Shown here piece after piece: positions 35,235 through 48,600 of a stretch of DNA of 64,000 nt. Both the position numbers and the translations under genes were made by a program. Source of the stretch: Chamaecrista fasciculata (lineage: Eukaryota > Streptophyta > Magnoliopsida > Fabales > Fabaceae); contig QANZ01020236.1 of assembly GCA_003254925.1 (NCBI GenBank), positions 62,001-126,000 of the forward strand, written 5' to 3'. Below the pieces are notes generated by a model. That model had not been told where the DNA came from. It was given only the letters and a program-made list of their open reading frames with translations, and did no database searches. Position 1 is the stretch's first letter; each line of letters begins with the position of its first letter.

Positions 35235-35570
35235 ATGTCAAGAAGAACCAAAAGGGTGTGTTTCAGTCCTCATGTCAACGACGACAAATCAACCATTTTT
35301 GCCAACCCCGGAAGCGGAGGCTGTGGCAGCAGTAGAATATCGTCGCCGTTGAGTTTTCTGCGGCGGTTAGGAGAAAAGGTGGCGGAAAAAGCTTTGAAAG
35401 TTATTTCTATGAGAAGAAGAAAGTCTTCTGGTAAGGTATCTTCATCCACTTTGGTAAGGTCACGTTCTTTATCATCAGACCCCACTGCTGATTCACATCG
35501 AGCCGAAGCTGTTGAAGATTGCATCGAGTTTTTGCATTCTTCTTCTTGTAGGGAGAGACCTAGCAGCTAG
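35235..35570 (+). CDS. small conserved plant protein (josephin-like-annotated family), 111 aa, single exon
   Basis: The frame is open upstream to 35220, but there the first codon is TTG; the ATG at 35235 gives the family's typical N-terminus MSRRTKRVCFSPHVND. A basic, Lys/Arg-rich middle (FLRRLGEKVAEKAL, then an RRRK stretch near residues 60-66) and a conserved acidic end (DSHRAEAVEDCIEFLHSSS, about residues 88-106) are seen. I recall plant proteins with these two blocks annotated as josephin-like, although the catalytic Josephin Cys/His triad is not visible here, so deubiquitinase activity should not be assumed. The function is unknown. The 5' part of this gene, inverted, was copied to 21927-22134. 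Confidence 0.75.
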   Translation: MSRRTKRVCFSPHVNDDKSTIFANPGSGGCGSSRISSPLSFLRRLGEKVAEKALKVISMRRRKSSGKVSSSTLVRSRSLSSDPTADSHRAEAVEDCIEFLHSSSCRERPSS

Positions 35571-38320
35571 TTGAATCAATCACATATAAAAATAGATATG
35601 ATATATAAAAAATACTGTAACAAAAAAAAAAAGATATGTTTTGGTAGATTAGTACTGTTGTTTCATTTGAATTGTCCTATTGTATCAATGGTGTGTCTGG
35701 TTTTTAGTAGGTTGTGTAGATGGAGATGAAGATGTTCTATTGGTTGTCAATGAAGATGTTTATTTATTTATTTGTTTTTGGTAAAACTATGGGCAACCCA
35801 ACTTATTTGTATTAACCTTCTGGGCGGAAATTAATTGAAATTGGATCTTGGAAAATTGGACCCAGTTTATTTTTTACTGTCAAATTTAGTGTTTGCTGTT
35901 GAGATCATGCCACGTGGCAACCTCAGTTAATAAAACCCACAAATGAAACGATGTATTTTGAATTGGTTACTCAGGCATGCCAATTGTAGATGACTCTAGA
36001 GGCAAACTGAATGTAAAGGATTGGGTCACTTCTCACCTAGAATGTAGAGGATTGGGTCACTTCTCAGCTAGAATGTAATTCGTTTACTATTGTACTAAAT
36101 TGTTGTTAGTAACAAAGATGTTTATGAATGAGCAGGAAACAGCACAGAGGTGAAATTTGGGGGTTAATTACAGCAACATGCAATTTGAAATGATCAACTA
36201 TGGGATTTTTGGATTGTGGTTAATTTTTGAATGGTTATCCTTAGTATTAACTTTTTGGTATTTTTTTGTGGTTGATTATTGGATTATATACTAAACTAGT
36301 ATTAGTGGATTACAACTGTAACTACGAAAGAAAGAGTTGTTATACTGTTATAGGTCCAACTGAAGAGAAATTGTGCTATTGAAGGAAAAAAGGCTCCTTA
36401 GATGCTTGTAGACAAGATTAATGCTAATTGCACTACTGTCTTAATTCTTTTCTAAATATATATGGTAACCTTTCTGAAACTTTTCTAAACATATATGGTA
36501 ACCTTTCTAAAATGACAATAAATTTAAAGGTTTTGATATGCTCATTTTTTTTTTTAATCTACTTCTCTTATTTTATTATTTTTTAATATTAATAAATATA
36601 ATGATAGATAAATAAGAGAGAGAGACTCAGAAAACTAAAATATTAAAGCATTCTGACTCTATGAGTCAAAACTAATTTTGAGGCGTAACAAAGTTGAGTA
36701 ATGTTGGTAGTAGTATATTTCTATGGTTAAATAAAAGAGAAAGAAGGATTTCTCAACTTACATTTATTTACAATTTATAGAAGTAAATTGAAAAAATATA
36801 TATATTTCACAAAAATCTGATAAATCAATATTTTAAATCAGCTTCCTCCATCTGTCTTTTACTTTTTTTGATATTATTAGTAATCCCTTTATAACAAAAA
36901 TAATAAATAAATAAATAATAGATGTTATTTGGCCAAAAAAAAATAATAATAGATGTTAGAATAAATTATTATTCTAACAAAAGGTGATGGCAATAAATTA
37001 TTAGCTGACATAGTGACATATAATCAACTAAGAGCTGAATTTACCATATTCATATCAAATCTGTCTGAAAAAATTGAACCCAAAATCTTTTAATTTAATG
37101 CAAAAATCCTTGATAATGTCGCCTAACAAGACAATTAATTAGGTGACCAGCAATTTTAATGAGCAATGGGCCTGAAATGAATATAACCACTCAAGATACT
37201 GAAAATTCTTGCATGATACATCATTACCACACAACTCATAGACCCAAACATTGTTGAATACTTATGCTAAGCCTCTAATATGCATAATTGAAAAATGTCA
37301 GAGTCACAATCATAAGCTCGGAAACCAGTACCACTGAATGTCCCATTTGCTATTCACTTTATCACTTCCTTGTGACTACACATGTTCTCTAATTAATGAT
37401 GATTTGGAGAATTTGATATATTGTCTTATCTTAAGGCTTTGAGATCTTTCTAACTTACAATCTTTTTGAATTTCAAAATTTATATAAAATGTTTTTTTTA
37501 TATATATTTATACAGTATACACAACGGCCAAAATGATCCAACTATAAGAAAATTCATCTATCAACCACCCCATTTGAAATCCTCAAATTGGAGTGCCAAT
37601 AACAAGAGATAGTGAAATAAGACCATATGTATGAAAAGCTATGTTTAGTTTTTCTCAACTATTTTCCACCCAAGTAATATCAAACACTAAACGAGAATAC
37701 TTCTCTCAGTAGAAATTCAAACACAAATTCACTTTGTTTCTCTCTTTCTCCAAATACACTTTTTGCAGTGTAACAGAATCTAAATCCCGCCAAATTGCAC
37801 ATTTCTCAGGGAACCAAAACCAACATCTTTTTGCATGCAAGAATGGTCATGTTCCTCCAAATGCTAAGCCTGGTACAATGGTAAATGTGCCCACTAAAAA
37901 GAAAAGAAAAAAAAAAAACTATTTGACCCAATTGTTGTTTAGCAGTGGTACTGATACCTTGTCTACTTGTTTTGTTTCTGTCAACACTAGAGAGAACTCC
38001 ACAAAAGCAAACTGTCCAACACTACAGACAACACCAGTGGAACAGTCACAAACTCCGACTTTCATCTGTAAAGAATTTTAACACTTTTAAAAGTGGTGAC
38101 AAAAGGGCCTTGCAAGGTACTGCAATACTATAGTAGTTGAAGGAGAAACAACAAATTTTAAATAAATCCCCATGAAAAATTATATTTGACAATCCTTTAC
38201 TCGATTGTCTTGCTCTATTTGCTACACTAATACTTTAAAATCCACTAACCATATCATAGTAAAAGAAGAAAGAAGATTACTCATGGCATCATGAATAATA
38301 ACAACCAGTGGATGGCATCA
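35571..38320. other. intergenic region between the josephin-like gene and TRM7
   Basis: Holds the 3' flank of both converging genes. Two short tandem duplications are visible: a 33-bp unit 'aggattgggtcacttctca' at about 36016-36077 and a 'catatatggtaacctttct' pair at about 36455-36510. The open frame at 37734-38081 has no recognisable domain. TRM7's 3'UTR probably extends below 38320. Confidence 0.5.
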
Positions 38321-41300
38321 TCAGGAATCCAAGGAGAGATTCTCGAGTTCTCGGATTCCGTGAGTGGAGGCTTTTTTTAGCTCGAGGGCTCTCTTGTAAG
38401 GAGGAGCAATGGGAGGCTGTACAGGATCCAAGCTCTGATATGTTCCCTCAGCAACTTTAGGTAGTGGGTATGAGCGATCTGAGTCATACCCACTGAGGTC
38501 CCCGCAAGCTAGGAATGGGATATACACCTTATTAGGGCCTTCCAACCACCCACTACTACAATCTGAAAACACGCATGCCTTATTAGTCATGACACCAACT
38601 CAAGACCATGTCATCATATAAAGAAAGCTAAATTGCACAAAACCCCTGTGAACTTTATCACTGTGCAAAAAATCTCACAAACTTTGAAAAGTGATGCAAG
38701 TCTTCCTGAATGTTTAATTTTGTATAAATAACTCCTTTTGTTAAAATTTTTATTGAACATATAATTTTTTTTTACTACTATTAATTACAATAATAGTTAA
38801 TTTTTAGTTTGGATCAATGTAAAATGCAACAACAATCATAAAATTACAAAAGAAACTTGATTTTCTTAAATAAAAATCTTAACAAAAAAATATTTTTTGA
38901 ACAAAGTCAAAAGTTTAGAGGGTCTTTTTGCACAATAACTAAAGTTCAAGGGAGTTTTTCTACATTTTAGCCTATAAATCCACTCTCAAGAAAGAAAAAA
39001 TCAGTAAAAGAGGAGAAATTCTTGTGCACATGTATGGTAAGAAAACATACAACAAATGGTTCAGATTTGATCCGTACTTGTTGACCCCACTTACAGACCA
39101 AAATTGGATCTTTCTATATATGTAAACCGCATGAGCACATGAATTATTGTATGATGCTTTTGCATGCAAGAATTGCAATGGGGACCAGAATATACCAATA
39201 TCATTCATCCCAGAAGGACTTCCGACCTTCTCTAGTAGGCGATGCAAGTCTTTTGCATTGAATCCTTCGGGAGGAGAATAGTTTTCACAGACTGCAAATG
39301 CCTCTGCAAGATAAAAACTGAGACTTAGCACGAATAGTGAAAGTACCTTCCTACTGTGCGAAACAAAAACTAGAAGCTGAAAAAATAGGTACCTTGGGGA
39401 CAAGAACGAGGTGCTAAATTAAAAAAGTGGCATAATGCACTTTCACATAAAAAGGATGGTGTGGTTCATGACTCTCAAATCAAGCAATAATCCTATATAT
39501 ATAAAATAAAGAAAAGTACACGTTAAGATAGTAAGAGAAGGGGAATTAGAATTTACCTATGCTAGAATTTCGGCTGCTTTTTGGTTTTGCAAAGGTCACT
39601 ACAGGGAAAAATAACTTCAGCTGCAAAAAAAAAACATTTTACATGTAATCGCTATTCTAGAAACACAGTAAAAATTGAGAATTATGAAAACTACTACAGA
39701 AATTATAAAATATGTAAGAAAGAAGATTCTAGGGAAATTCCCAAAGCAACTGATATTGCTAGCAGAAATTAGAACTGCACAACAATGTCAAAAGGTCCAC
39801 ACATTTTCATATACCTTAATGAGTAGGTTATTGTAACTCGATAAAAGAAAGGCCATTAGTGACGAGAACAATTAATACTTTTCTAAATTCTCAAGAAAGT
39901 AACTCAATGCTTTTCCTTTACTACAAAGTAGAACTATACTGATTAGATATCATCTAACTGGCTCATCATTCCCCTGTAGAATTCTGGAACTCATACTAGA
40001 GAATTTAGTCGTTACACTTCTACATAAAGATGCTGGGATTTGCATCTTTAAACTACCATTCAAAATCACAAATCTTGTGGCATTTAGATTACTTGTACTG
40101 TTTTAAAAGGTTTCTACTTTCCTCTCCACATTCTGCAGTGATCATGAGTCTCAGAGAAGAAGAACATCTATTCTGAACTTTATATGGAAAACATGCTTTA
40201 TTGAATGTCAAATTATACCTGACAGTATAGAAGGCTCGTGTCTTTACCTCTGAATATCTTTGCAATAAACTTCCCTCCCTCCTTAAGTACATGAGTAACA
40301 ATTGTTAAACCCTGCAAGGAGTAACCTATTGACCATCAACCTCCAGCAAATCTAGCAAGATTGTCAAGCATAATTATGAAATGGTTTGCAAAATGGGGAA
40401 TAAACAATTTAGGGATGTGGTTGATATACTTAACAACGTGTTTCATAGCAACGAGATGTATTGAGTGAAAACCAAGAATGAAACATCATTATGTACTTGC
40501 TTTGCAAGAGAACAAAGAAGAATTAGTAAAAACCGGGTCAACATACTTCACCCCTCAAATGATATTCTATCTAGATGAAAATAAGGTGATATTGTCCTAA
40601 AAGACAGCACACCAAAAAGGAAAAGAAGATAAACAAAAGTCTACGAGAGAAAACAATTCATTCATCCAAAAAATTAAGAACTCACAGCTAATATGAGTTG
40701 GGATTGAACAAATTCATCCATGTCATGAAGACCAGTAACTGCAAAACAACATAGAACAAAGCTAAGTTTCCTAGTCTATATATAATCATAAATATTTTTT
40801 TTTTGAACAAAATAATCATAAATATTATGCATAAAAACATTATGCAGTTAAATTATGAATTTAGTTTACCATCTGGAGCACCATCACATACAACCAGGTC
40901 AGCCTTGCAACCATCAAAATGTCTAATGACCTGAAGAGAACAAAACAAACTATCACATGCTCAGGCAAAATAACAAATTGAGCGCAATTGGTGGCAGAAG
41001 ATATTGAAAGAACAAGCCCTATACTTCCAAGTTCCAACTAATTCTTGGAGAATGGGACTATTGGTATGTTTGGATTGGGGATTAAGGAGGAGAAGGGAGG
41101 GGGAAGGGAGAGGTTTGGGACCTTTTCCCCTTGTTTGGAAATTTGAAGATTGGAGGAGAAAAGAATGGGGGATTAATTTTTAATCCCTCTTCCTCTTCCT
41201 TACTTCACAAATTAAAAATACCCCAAATTGGAGTATTTTGGAGGAGGAGCTACTTCCCAAACAAAGGGGAGAGTAGAAAGAGATTAATCTCCCCTCCCCT

Positions 41301-44023
41301 CCCCCTCCAATCTCTTCCCCTCCCTCCCCCTCCTAGTATCCAAACAAACCCTATAGGAGAAAAGGATCATTTAAAGATCACTCGAAGAGGCAGTGTGTAG
41401 GCCCAATCTATACAGTTGAACAAGTTGATTTCAATGATGCATATACTGAGCCCCACCAGACCACACTAAGCAACTGTGATAATGAAAATAACAAGATTTG
41501 GCACACCACAATGGTTACTTTCATTCAGTCTGTTAACGATCTTCCATTTCATACATCATTATACTATAGGTTTTCTTATCTACGACAAAAGTAAATACCA
41601 GAAGATAGCAGCAACTATGCAGCTGATATTCAATTGAAGGAGAAGCAATAAGCATATGACTGTTAAATGGATCAAAGGTTCAAAGGTATGAATTCATGAT
41701 GGATCAAAGGTTCAAAGGTACTTTAACCCAAATTGACTTGGAAGAATAATTTTTATACCTTTCCTTCTCCACCTACCCCGAAAAGAAAAGGACAATCATT
41801 AATTTCCAAAAATAAAAGAGGCAAGCCAAACCATGAACCTTCAAACAAGTTTCAATGAGATGCATGAAAGATGCTTAATATCACTTCCTACTGCAATGAA
41901 AGGCATAAATGAAGCAATAAAGATAATTCTGCAGAACATACCACTTCAGCAGTCCGGGCATTAGTTATATCTCCCTGCACTTGAATAACACCTTCAATTG
42001 GAGCCATTGGCTGCAGATCAATAGCAACAATAAGAGGAAGATCATCATCTCTGCATAAAATGATGCAGCAGTCAATTTATGTTCTTGACAGAATGATGTG
42101 AGTGATAATTTAAGACATAAGCAATATACGTTTTCAAAAATACATCATAATGAAATATGTTTGTCCACTAGTTTAGCACCTTCCAAGTGCTAGTGTTGAA
42201 TCAATTTTTAATTCGGTTCCAAAATATCAGCTTACATGATCATTGAAAGTTTATAATTTACATAGTCTAAATCAAATACCAGCTAAGACTGAAAGAGCAA
42301 TTGGTTCCCAACCAAATCTTAAATTATATAAGCCTTCAAAGAGAAAAAGAAAATCATGAATAGCTTAAAAAGAAAGTTAGAAAAATGAATCATCTATTGA
42401 TATTAAATAATCATAAGCAAAGATGAAGTGTATCATACATACAGAACAATTATGTGTATTGCTTATCCTCAACGTTTTAATTTCTCTTGTTCCTATATTA
42501 TTCTATCAAGAGATTACATATATACAGTGTACAATAGTGCAATGTATAAATTCAAGTGGAGGATACCCTGGATCATAATTATTGTCCAATTTCAACAATG
42601 TTGTCATTGTCATTATTGGGAAATTGAGACAATTTTAGACACCAATTCACATTACTAAAAGCAGCCAAACGAGAGTTTTTATTAATTTCAATTCAAATTT
42701 GAAAATTGCTGCATCATGTTAGACCTCAACATCCAGGAAATTCTTAACGAAGCAAAGAGTTTTCAGAGACAGTGAACTTACTTTGCATCAGGCACAAGTT
42801 TTGCAGGGAGATACAACTTGCGACTCAAAACCTGAATACAAGAACTATGTATTATCCAGTGATTCAGATGAACCCCATATGAAATGTCCAGATGCATGTC
42901 CATAACTATCATCAACAACTTATCTACACGTTCAGACCATGTTTTTTATTCTCACAAATGTTCAAATATTTTAGCAAAACATTTTTCATCAGTTCAGTCA
43001 AAGCTTTTACCCTTAACCTAGCATATTGGTCTAGTAAATCCGACTCTCCTGGTTTTATTAATGAATTTCTGTAAGCAAAAAGAAAGAAGAAAAATAAAGA
43101 AAGAAAGAAAAAGAATTATCCTGCTACCTTATTAGAAGTGTATTGTTCCAGATCATTCCTAAGGTTGACTTTTGTCATAAGAAATTACGCAATCATGATT
43201 TTATTGATGAGATACTTAAGCAACAATGGAAAACCAAAGACGTTTTAGAGTGAGTCACTGAGGTTTGATGCCTATGAACTCTGTGAACCCTAAGTCTTTT
43301 TTCTTATCCCCAACTTATCTAAAATGATTCTCTATCAGATTTAACTACATAAGATCTGATTACTTGGACATATTACTTGGTTTACCTGATTTTGTAGAAC
43401 CCTAATCCTACTGTTTATTACATCTGTTTATGTGTGTGTGTCATTTAGGATCACATGCCAAGACACAATGATAAATGATAACGTTTAACCACTATACCTG
43501 ACTCCAGCTACCGGGGGCAGCACATAAATCTACCACCCGTTTCACTCCTGCAGAAGAAATTGCAGCCTATAAGCGGAGAGAATTTGTAACACTTAAATAC
43601 AACTGTATTGATACATGTGTACAAATGTATACACAAGTTTTTGCAAGTTGTGCTGTTCAAACTGGGAAATAAAAGACTCGATAAACTTTCATTAATTCTA
43701 ACACACTAAAGCCAAATGATAAGCCATTTGTTAGTGCTTCAAAAACCAATCAAACAAAAAAGGTATTTCTACTGGATATTCAGAATTTCACTGAGGAGGT
43801 AAGCACCTTCAAAAATGTTGAATTCCTCATCTATCTGAAGAAGTTTAAAGGCACTTCGAGCACGCCAGCCTTCTTCTTTAGCTTTGCGGTAGTAGATATC
43901 CTACAAAAAATAAAAAGAGCAATAAGAAAAAAAGCTAAACATGAAAGAAACAACAAAGGAAGTGAGATAGAATACACAGAGATACACTAATCATACCCTC
44001 TTGTCCCTTGAAGCCTTGCCCAT
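38321..44023 (-). CDS. TRM7: tRNA 2'-O-methyltransferase, FtsJ/TRM7 type, 316 aa, 11 exons
   Basis: Exons, read on the minus strand: 44023-43997, 43900-43807, 43547-43498, 42831-42782, 42050-41942, 40930-40870, 40738-40686, 40311-40219, 39620-39557, 39303-39196, 38562-38321; all junctions are GT..AG and keep frame (951 nt with TGA). The protein starts MGKASRDKR. It has the SAM-binding motif [11 protein letters not shown] (residues 47-57) and the K-D-K-E catalytic tetrad of FtsJ-type enzymes as K28, D126 (in DGAPD), K166 (in KIF) and E201. The C-terminal tail ([14 protein letters not shown].., then a Pro-rich IAPPYKRAL) is typical of plant TRM7. Family knowledge: TRM7 methylates ribose at positions 32 and 34 of tRNA anticodon loops with partner WD proteins. 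Length is close to the usual ~310 aa. Intron 5 carries a short inverted-repeat element; a foldback lies ~226 bp upstream of the ATG. Confidence 0.95.
41061..41352. mobile_element. MITE-like inverted-repeat element in TRM7 intron 5
   Basis: Left end TTGGTATGTTTGGATTGGGG and right end 'tagtatccaaacaaaccc' are imperfect inverted repeats, and the inner sequence is purine-rich on the left (GGAGGAGAAGGGAGG) and pyrimidine-rich on the right (CCTCCCCCTCC), so the whole 0.29 kb can fold back. A short TA flank is present at both sides. Non-coding; the ORF across it is an artefact. Confidence 0.75.
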
Positions 44024-45605
44024 GGCTTTTCACTTACAGGTCTATATTTCTTGATTTCTTGATTCCAAAATTTTCTTTATGTAAACAATGGAGGACCAGC
44101 TTTATTCGATAGTATCGAAGAAATGAAGCTGAACTGCAACACTCAAAACCCTAACACGACGGAGGAAGAAGACGATACAGGGAGCGGAAGAAACTGAATA
44201 TACCCTTCAAAGTTCAAACTTGAAAGGCAGTAATTTGCTGTATTTTTAGGTCAAAACCTCGAATTGGTCCGAAATATATGGATAAATTTCAAATTGATCT
44301 TAAATGTTTTATAAATTTCAGATTTGTGGTATATGTTTCTATAATTTTTTAATTTAGTCCTAAATTTACTTTCACGATGTGATTTGACATCATTTGGTAA
44401 TAATTTCAGTTACGCATAGAAAGAGTTAACAATTAGTTTTGAACTCGTCGAATTCAAACTTAAAATAATAGAAATATGATCAAATTTATTTTTTTTATTG
44501 TGAAACGAGTGATCTACTTTCTGAATCGATTTAACTTTGTTGACTATTTCAACTAAATAGGAAAAAATATACTTGTCCAAAGCAACTCATAATTCTGAAT
44601 TCGTCGCATTTGAATTTGAAATAAGAGAAATATGACCATATATTCATTAGTCTAAGACCGATTTAAAGTTGTGACCTTTTTATTACTCTACTATTCAGTG
44701 AAGAATTATTTTAGCATAAAAATGATTTGTCAATATCAGTCATCAGTTATCAGTTATAAATTATAAAAGTCAAGTATCATCTATAAAAGTCATCAGTTAT
44801 CAGTCTTCAATTAACGTTGTATTGCATTTCGGCCAAAAAAAAATTAACGTTATATTGCATGATCATTTAATAACATATGACCAATCTTATTAAAAAGAGA
44901 ACATAAAATATATATTTTTTTTATGATCAATTATAAAGATAATGTAAACAAAACTATAGTCAACAGAACGATGTCAAAATATAAAGTTTCTATAAATTTT
45001 TAAGATTTAATAAATATATTTGTTGGCTTTTTGTTTATGACCTGTTCTAACAAAATAAATGTCCCTTCGGGAACATCCGATAAAATTGGAACAAAAATAA
45101 AAAACAGAAATCAGGAACGGTGTACATTGTAAGTTGTAACGTTGGAAAGCACCTACATAATTCGCACCCTGAGGCATAGGAGTTTGATTAATTAGTGGCA
45201 AATTTTGGTGAAACTCAAGGTATTACTTAAAAAATAAGTGTTCATCAAATTTAACCTGTTATGAAGGAGTTTCCGGTTTAAAATCTGCTCTCATAATTAG
45301 TGACAAATTTTCATTCAAGATTCAACATATACATGGTCAAATTTAGCATTCAACTATGTTGTTACCAAAAGTGGTGGCTGAGATAAATAAATGTTATGCA
45401 GAGATAGATTAAATGCTAAAAATTTTCAGTTGAGCAGAGTACCATTTGAGATATTTGATGGGCAAGGTTAGTTCAAAACTAACATAATCTAAATGCATTA
45501 ATATAATACAAAAATATCAAGAATGACATCCTCAAATGTAACTAGTAATCCGTTCACTTCACCACAAGGAAAAAAAAACTGGAGGTCATCATGGAAACTC
45601 CAAAA
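44024..45605. other. intergenic region between TRM7 and RPN8
   Basis: Contains the TRM7 5'UTR and promoter on the minus strand (to about 44200), the foldback at 44249-44676, an AT-rich stretch with repeated 'agtcatcagttatcag' words (about 44735-44800), and the 3' flank of RPN8. No further gene. Confidence 0.55.
44249..44676. mobile_element. foldback element upstream of TRM7
   Basis: Left end GGTCAAAACCTCGAATTGGT and right end 'gaccgatttaaagttgtgacc' are inverted; inner arms share 'gaactcgtcgaattcaaact' / 'aattcgtcgcatttgaattt'. It is a shorter, diverged relative of the foldbacks at 21117 and 34262 (same 'gaacttgaaatgagagaaatatgac' theme). It lies about 226 bp before the TRM7 start codon and may act on, or be transcribed with, its promoter. 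Confidence 0.7.
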
Positions 45606-48600
45606 TCAGCTTCCACTTGCAGCAGGGACAGTAACTGGCTTTGCATCTTCAGCTTTCTCATGCTCTTTATTCAGCATCTGGAGATCAAATTTGTCAGTTA
45701 GAACATTATACAAATTTTAAGATGCACCGATAATGACATGGATATGGCATGACACAATACAAAACTGAGATAAGACAAAATACAACTGATTAAACAAAAT
45801 ATGTGTCGCTTGAGTGTCATACATTGTCAAGCTAGATTGCCAGCTATATATCTAAAACAATACAGCTTTCTGTTTACGTATTGGTGCTTCATAGATATCA
45901 TATCATATTGACTAGAGTCTTCAGAAGAGGGAAAGCACCTTGTTATTTATCAAGTTGTGAAGTGCAATGACGCTACGGATCAGAGAAGAAAGATATATGA
46001 CCAGCATCATGTCATTTGTTTTTACTGCAGAAAGGAAAAACATAAATGAATGTTAACATTCTTATTGAGAATATATCGATAGATCTAAGAGAAACAAGCA
46101 TATTCAATAGTTGGCGTACATTACCTGCAAAGGCCTTGATCAACTCTGATACATTGAGGTTTGGAAGGAGGTTGAAGACATCCTAAAAATTTTGAAACAA
46201 AAGCAGTTGAGAATATGAAAAGAGTAAGATCACTTGAAAACGAAAAAAAAAAAAAAAAAAAAAAAAANNNNNNAAAAAAAAAAAAAAAAAAAAAAAAGAC
46301 AAAAAAAGACAAAACGAGGGGGAGGGGAGAAAACCATCCACATCTTGATTGGGGATAGTAATCACTGATTTTGTCCTTTAATGGAACATAAGGCATAGTT
46401 AAGTCTTCAAATTCTTCATTAAAGGCTCAGTTCATTCCTTTTTGCTGGCTCAAAAAGAACTAAGTTGACCCCAAAACCAAGAGACAGAGGACTATGTTAT
46501 GTTCTTTCAGGCTCCCCCAAAAAGGAAAAAACATAAAGTTCATATTAACTTTTCTAGACAATTCAAAAATTATAGCATGATACTCAAAATTTTAAAAAGT
46601 TTTCTTAACATTCTCTTTCTCCCATAATTAGTCAAGATAACACATTTAATTTTTACTTCTAAACTCAACAGCAAAAATATAATAATCTAGATATAAGATA
46701 GGAAAGAAAGAAAAAATCAGTGATATTCACTGAGGATCAATTCGGAATTTAGTAAAACATAAACAAGGCTCCTTCTGTTCCTATACATAGCATATTCCCT
46801 GCTTCAATTTTGTCTGACTGACTGACAATATAAATGATTTTTTTGATAACTAGCTAGTGATATTTGAATTTTCTTACTAATGACAACCTATACAAGCAAT
46901 AACTCGTTATAGGAAGAAGCTAATCATTCAGGACAATACAAAATAAACTTGTTTTGATTAAGTGTACACATGAACACTAAAACATATGATTGTTTTCATC
47001 CAGGAAGCAATAATTTGAAAAAATTCAAAGACTGGCCCAGTTACAAGTTGCATAATGTGACTAAATAAGAAAGTTTAACCACAACTTTTTGTCAAGATGG
47101 GCAACAGGAGTAAAATATCAGAAATCAGAACAAGCAAGTCACATCACAGGCAACAATACTATTGTTCACATTATCGTTCGAATCAAATTGGTGAACTTCA
47201 ACATCCTGGAAAAAGGAGCCACTGGATTCCACTGACAGTTTTTCAGATATAACATTTGGAAAACTACCTGATTAAATGTTAAAGATACTCTTCTTTCAGA
47301 AGATGACAGAGAGAACAACAGTGAATAGGAAGAACAACAGAACAAGTTTTAGATTTAGATGATTTAAATGTAATCGTACCTGCAGATGGTAAAGTATCTC
47401 ATGGTTTAATGGAAGCTTTCCATCAATAACCAGATCAAGGTAGCCACGTATCTCTTTCAATCTTGCATCTAGACCCTTTAGTGCTGTAAGTTTACCAGAA
47501 ACCTGAACAGAGTAGGTACTTGTCTCAAATTCTATATTAACCAGCTAAGATTATTCAAACTGAAGTTTAAGGGTATATTTAGATTGTGGACAATTGAGGA
47601 AAAAAGATTTGAAAAGGTGATTAAATTTAGACATTCATCTTGATTTAAATATAAATCAAGCTTTCCTATCTCTTTTTTTCTCCCCATTCCTTCATCATTC
47701 TCCTCAATCCAACCATATCCAAGCTCTAAGGTTAGTAGTGAAGGAAATATGCCTGAAAATAAAGTAAACTACTGGAAAAGACAAAGGAGAGAGAAATGTA
47801 TGAATGGAACCTCAGTAGCAAGTGTACTTATGGTTGTATCTTTGACATCCCTCAATAAGTGTTCAACTCCTGTATGCAGTAAAAATGATTCAAAATTAAT
47901 GTAAAGTTGACTTGTTTCTACATTTCTTACTGAGGAAGAAGTGGTAAGTGCTAAGAGTAAAATGAAATTATTAATCTCATAGCGTACCAATTTCCTCAAC
48001 CTCATGAGCAGCAATTTCTGAAGGCACATGAACAAAAACCTTTTGGCTTTTCTGTGTAGCATTCTGTTATGATAAATAGGGCATTAGCCATTATTAAGGA
48101 AGCATATCAAAGAAAGAAATCAATAATACTTTTTCAATACTTATATTAGACAAGAATGCAAATCATTCATCTCTATAGAAAGCCTTCAAGTGCATCACAT
48201 ATCCCTTTACCTCCTTGACTTCTTCAACATCATAATAAGCTTTGGTAGGTATCCCCAGCTCCTTAGGCTGGACATCAATGATAACCAACACCGGATTCGG
48301 GACATAACTACAGGAGGAAGAGATCAACAAGTGAGGAAAACAATCTTCAAATGTTTAAGGGGTGGGGGGAGGGATGAAGAATAAAAAGTTAATAACTAAT
48401 CAATAAAGAAAATACCGCACCAAAATACTTTTAGAAAGGTATTTGCAGTTCAGTTATACAATACAACTAGACTTTTGTAGAAACTAACATGCTGATGGCA
48501 ACCATCATAGTGTCAACTATGTAAGGTAACACCGTAACATCATAATTGATTTTCTATAATGGGTTTGTGTAAAGGCAATGCGGCATAGTCTTTGAGGTCA

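Noticed and set aside
37734-38081. 115-codon open frame on the plus strand downstream of TRM7
   Set aside because: No domain, signal or coding-like composition; contains a poly-Lys run from an A tract, and lies where the TRM7 3'UTR is expected on the other strand.
38972-39403. 143-codon minus-strand open frame
   Set aside because: It is TRM7 exon 10 extended into both introns; only 39303-39196 is coding.
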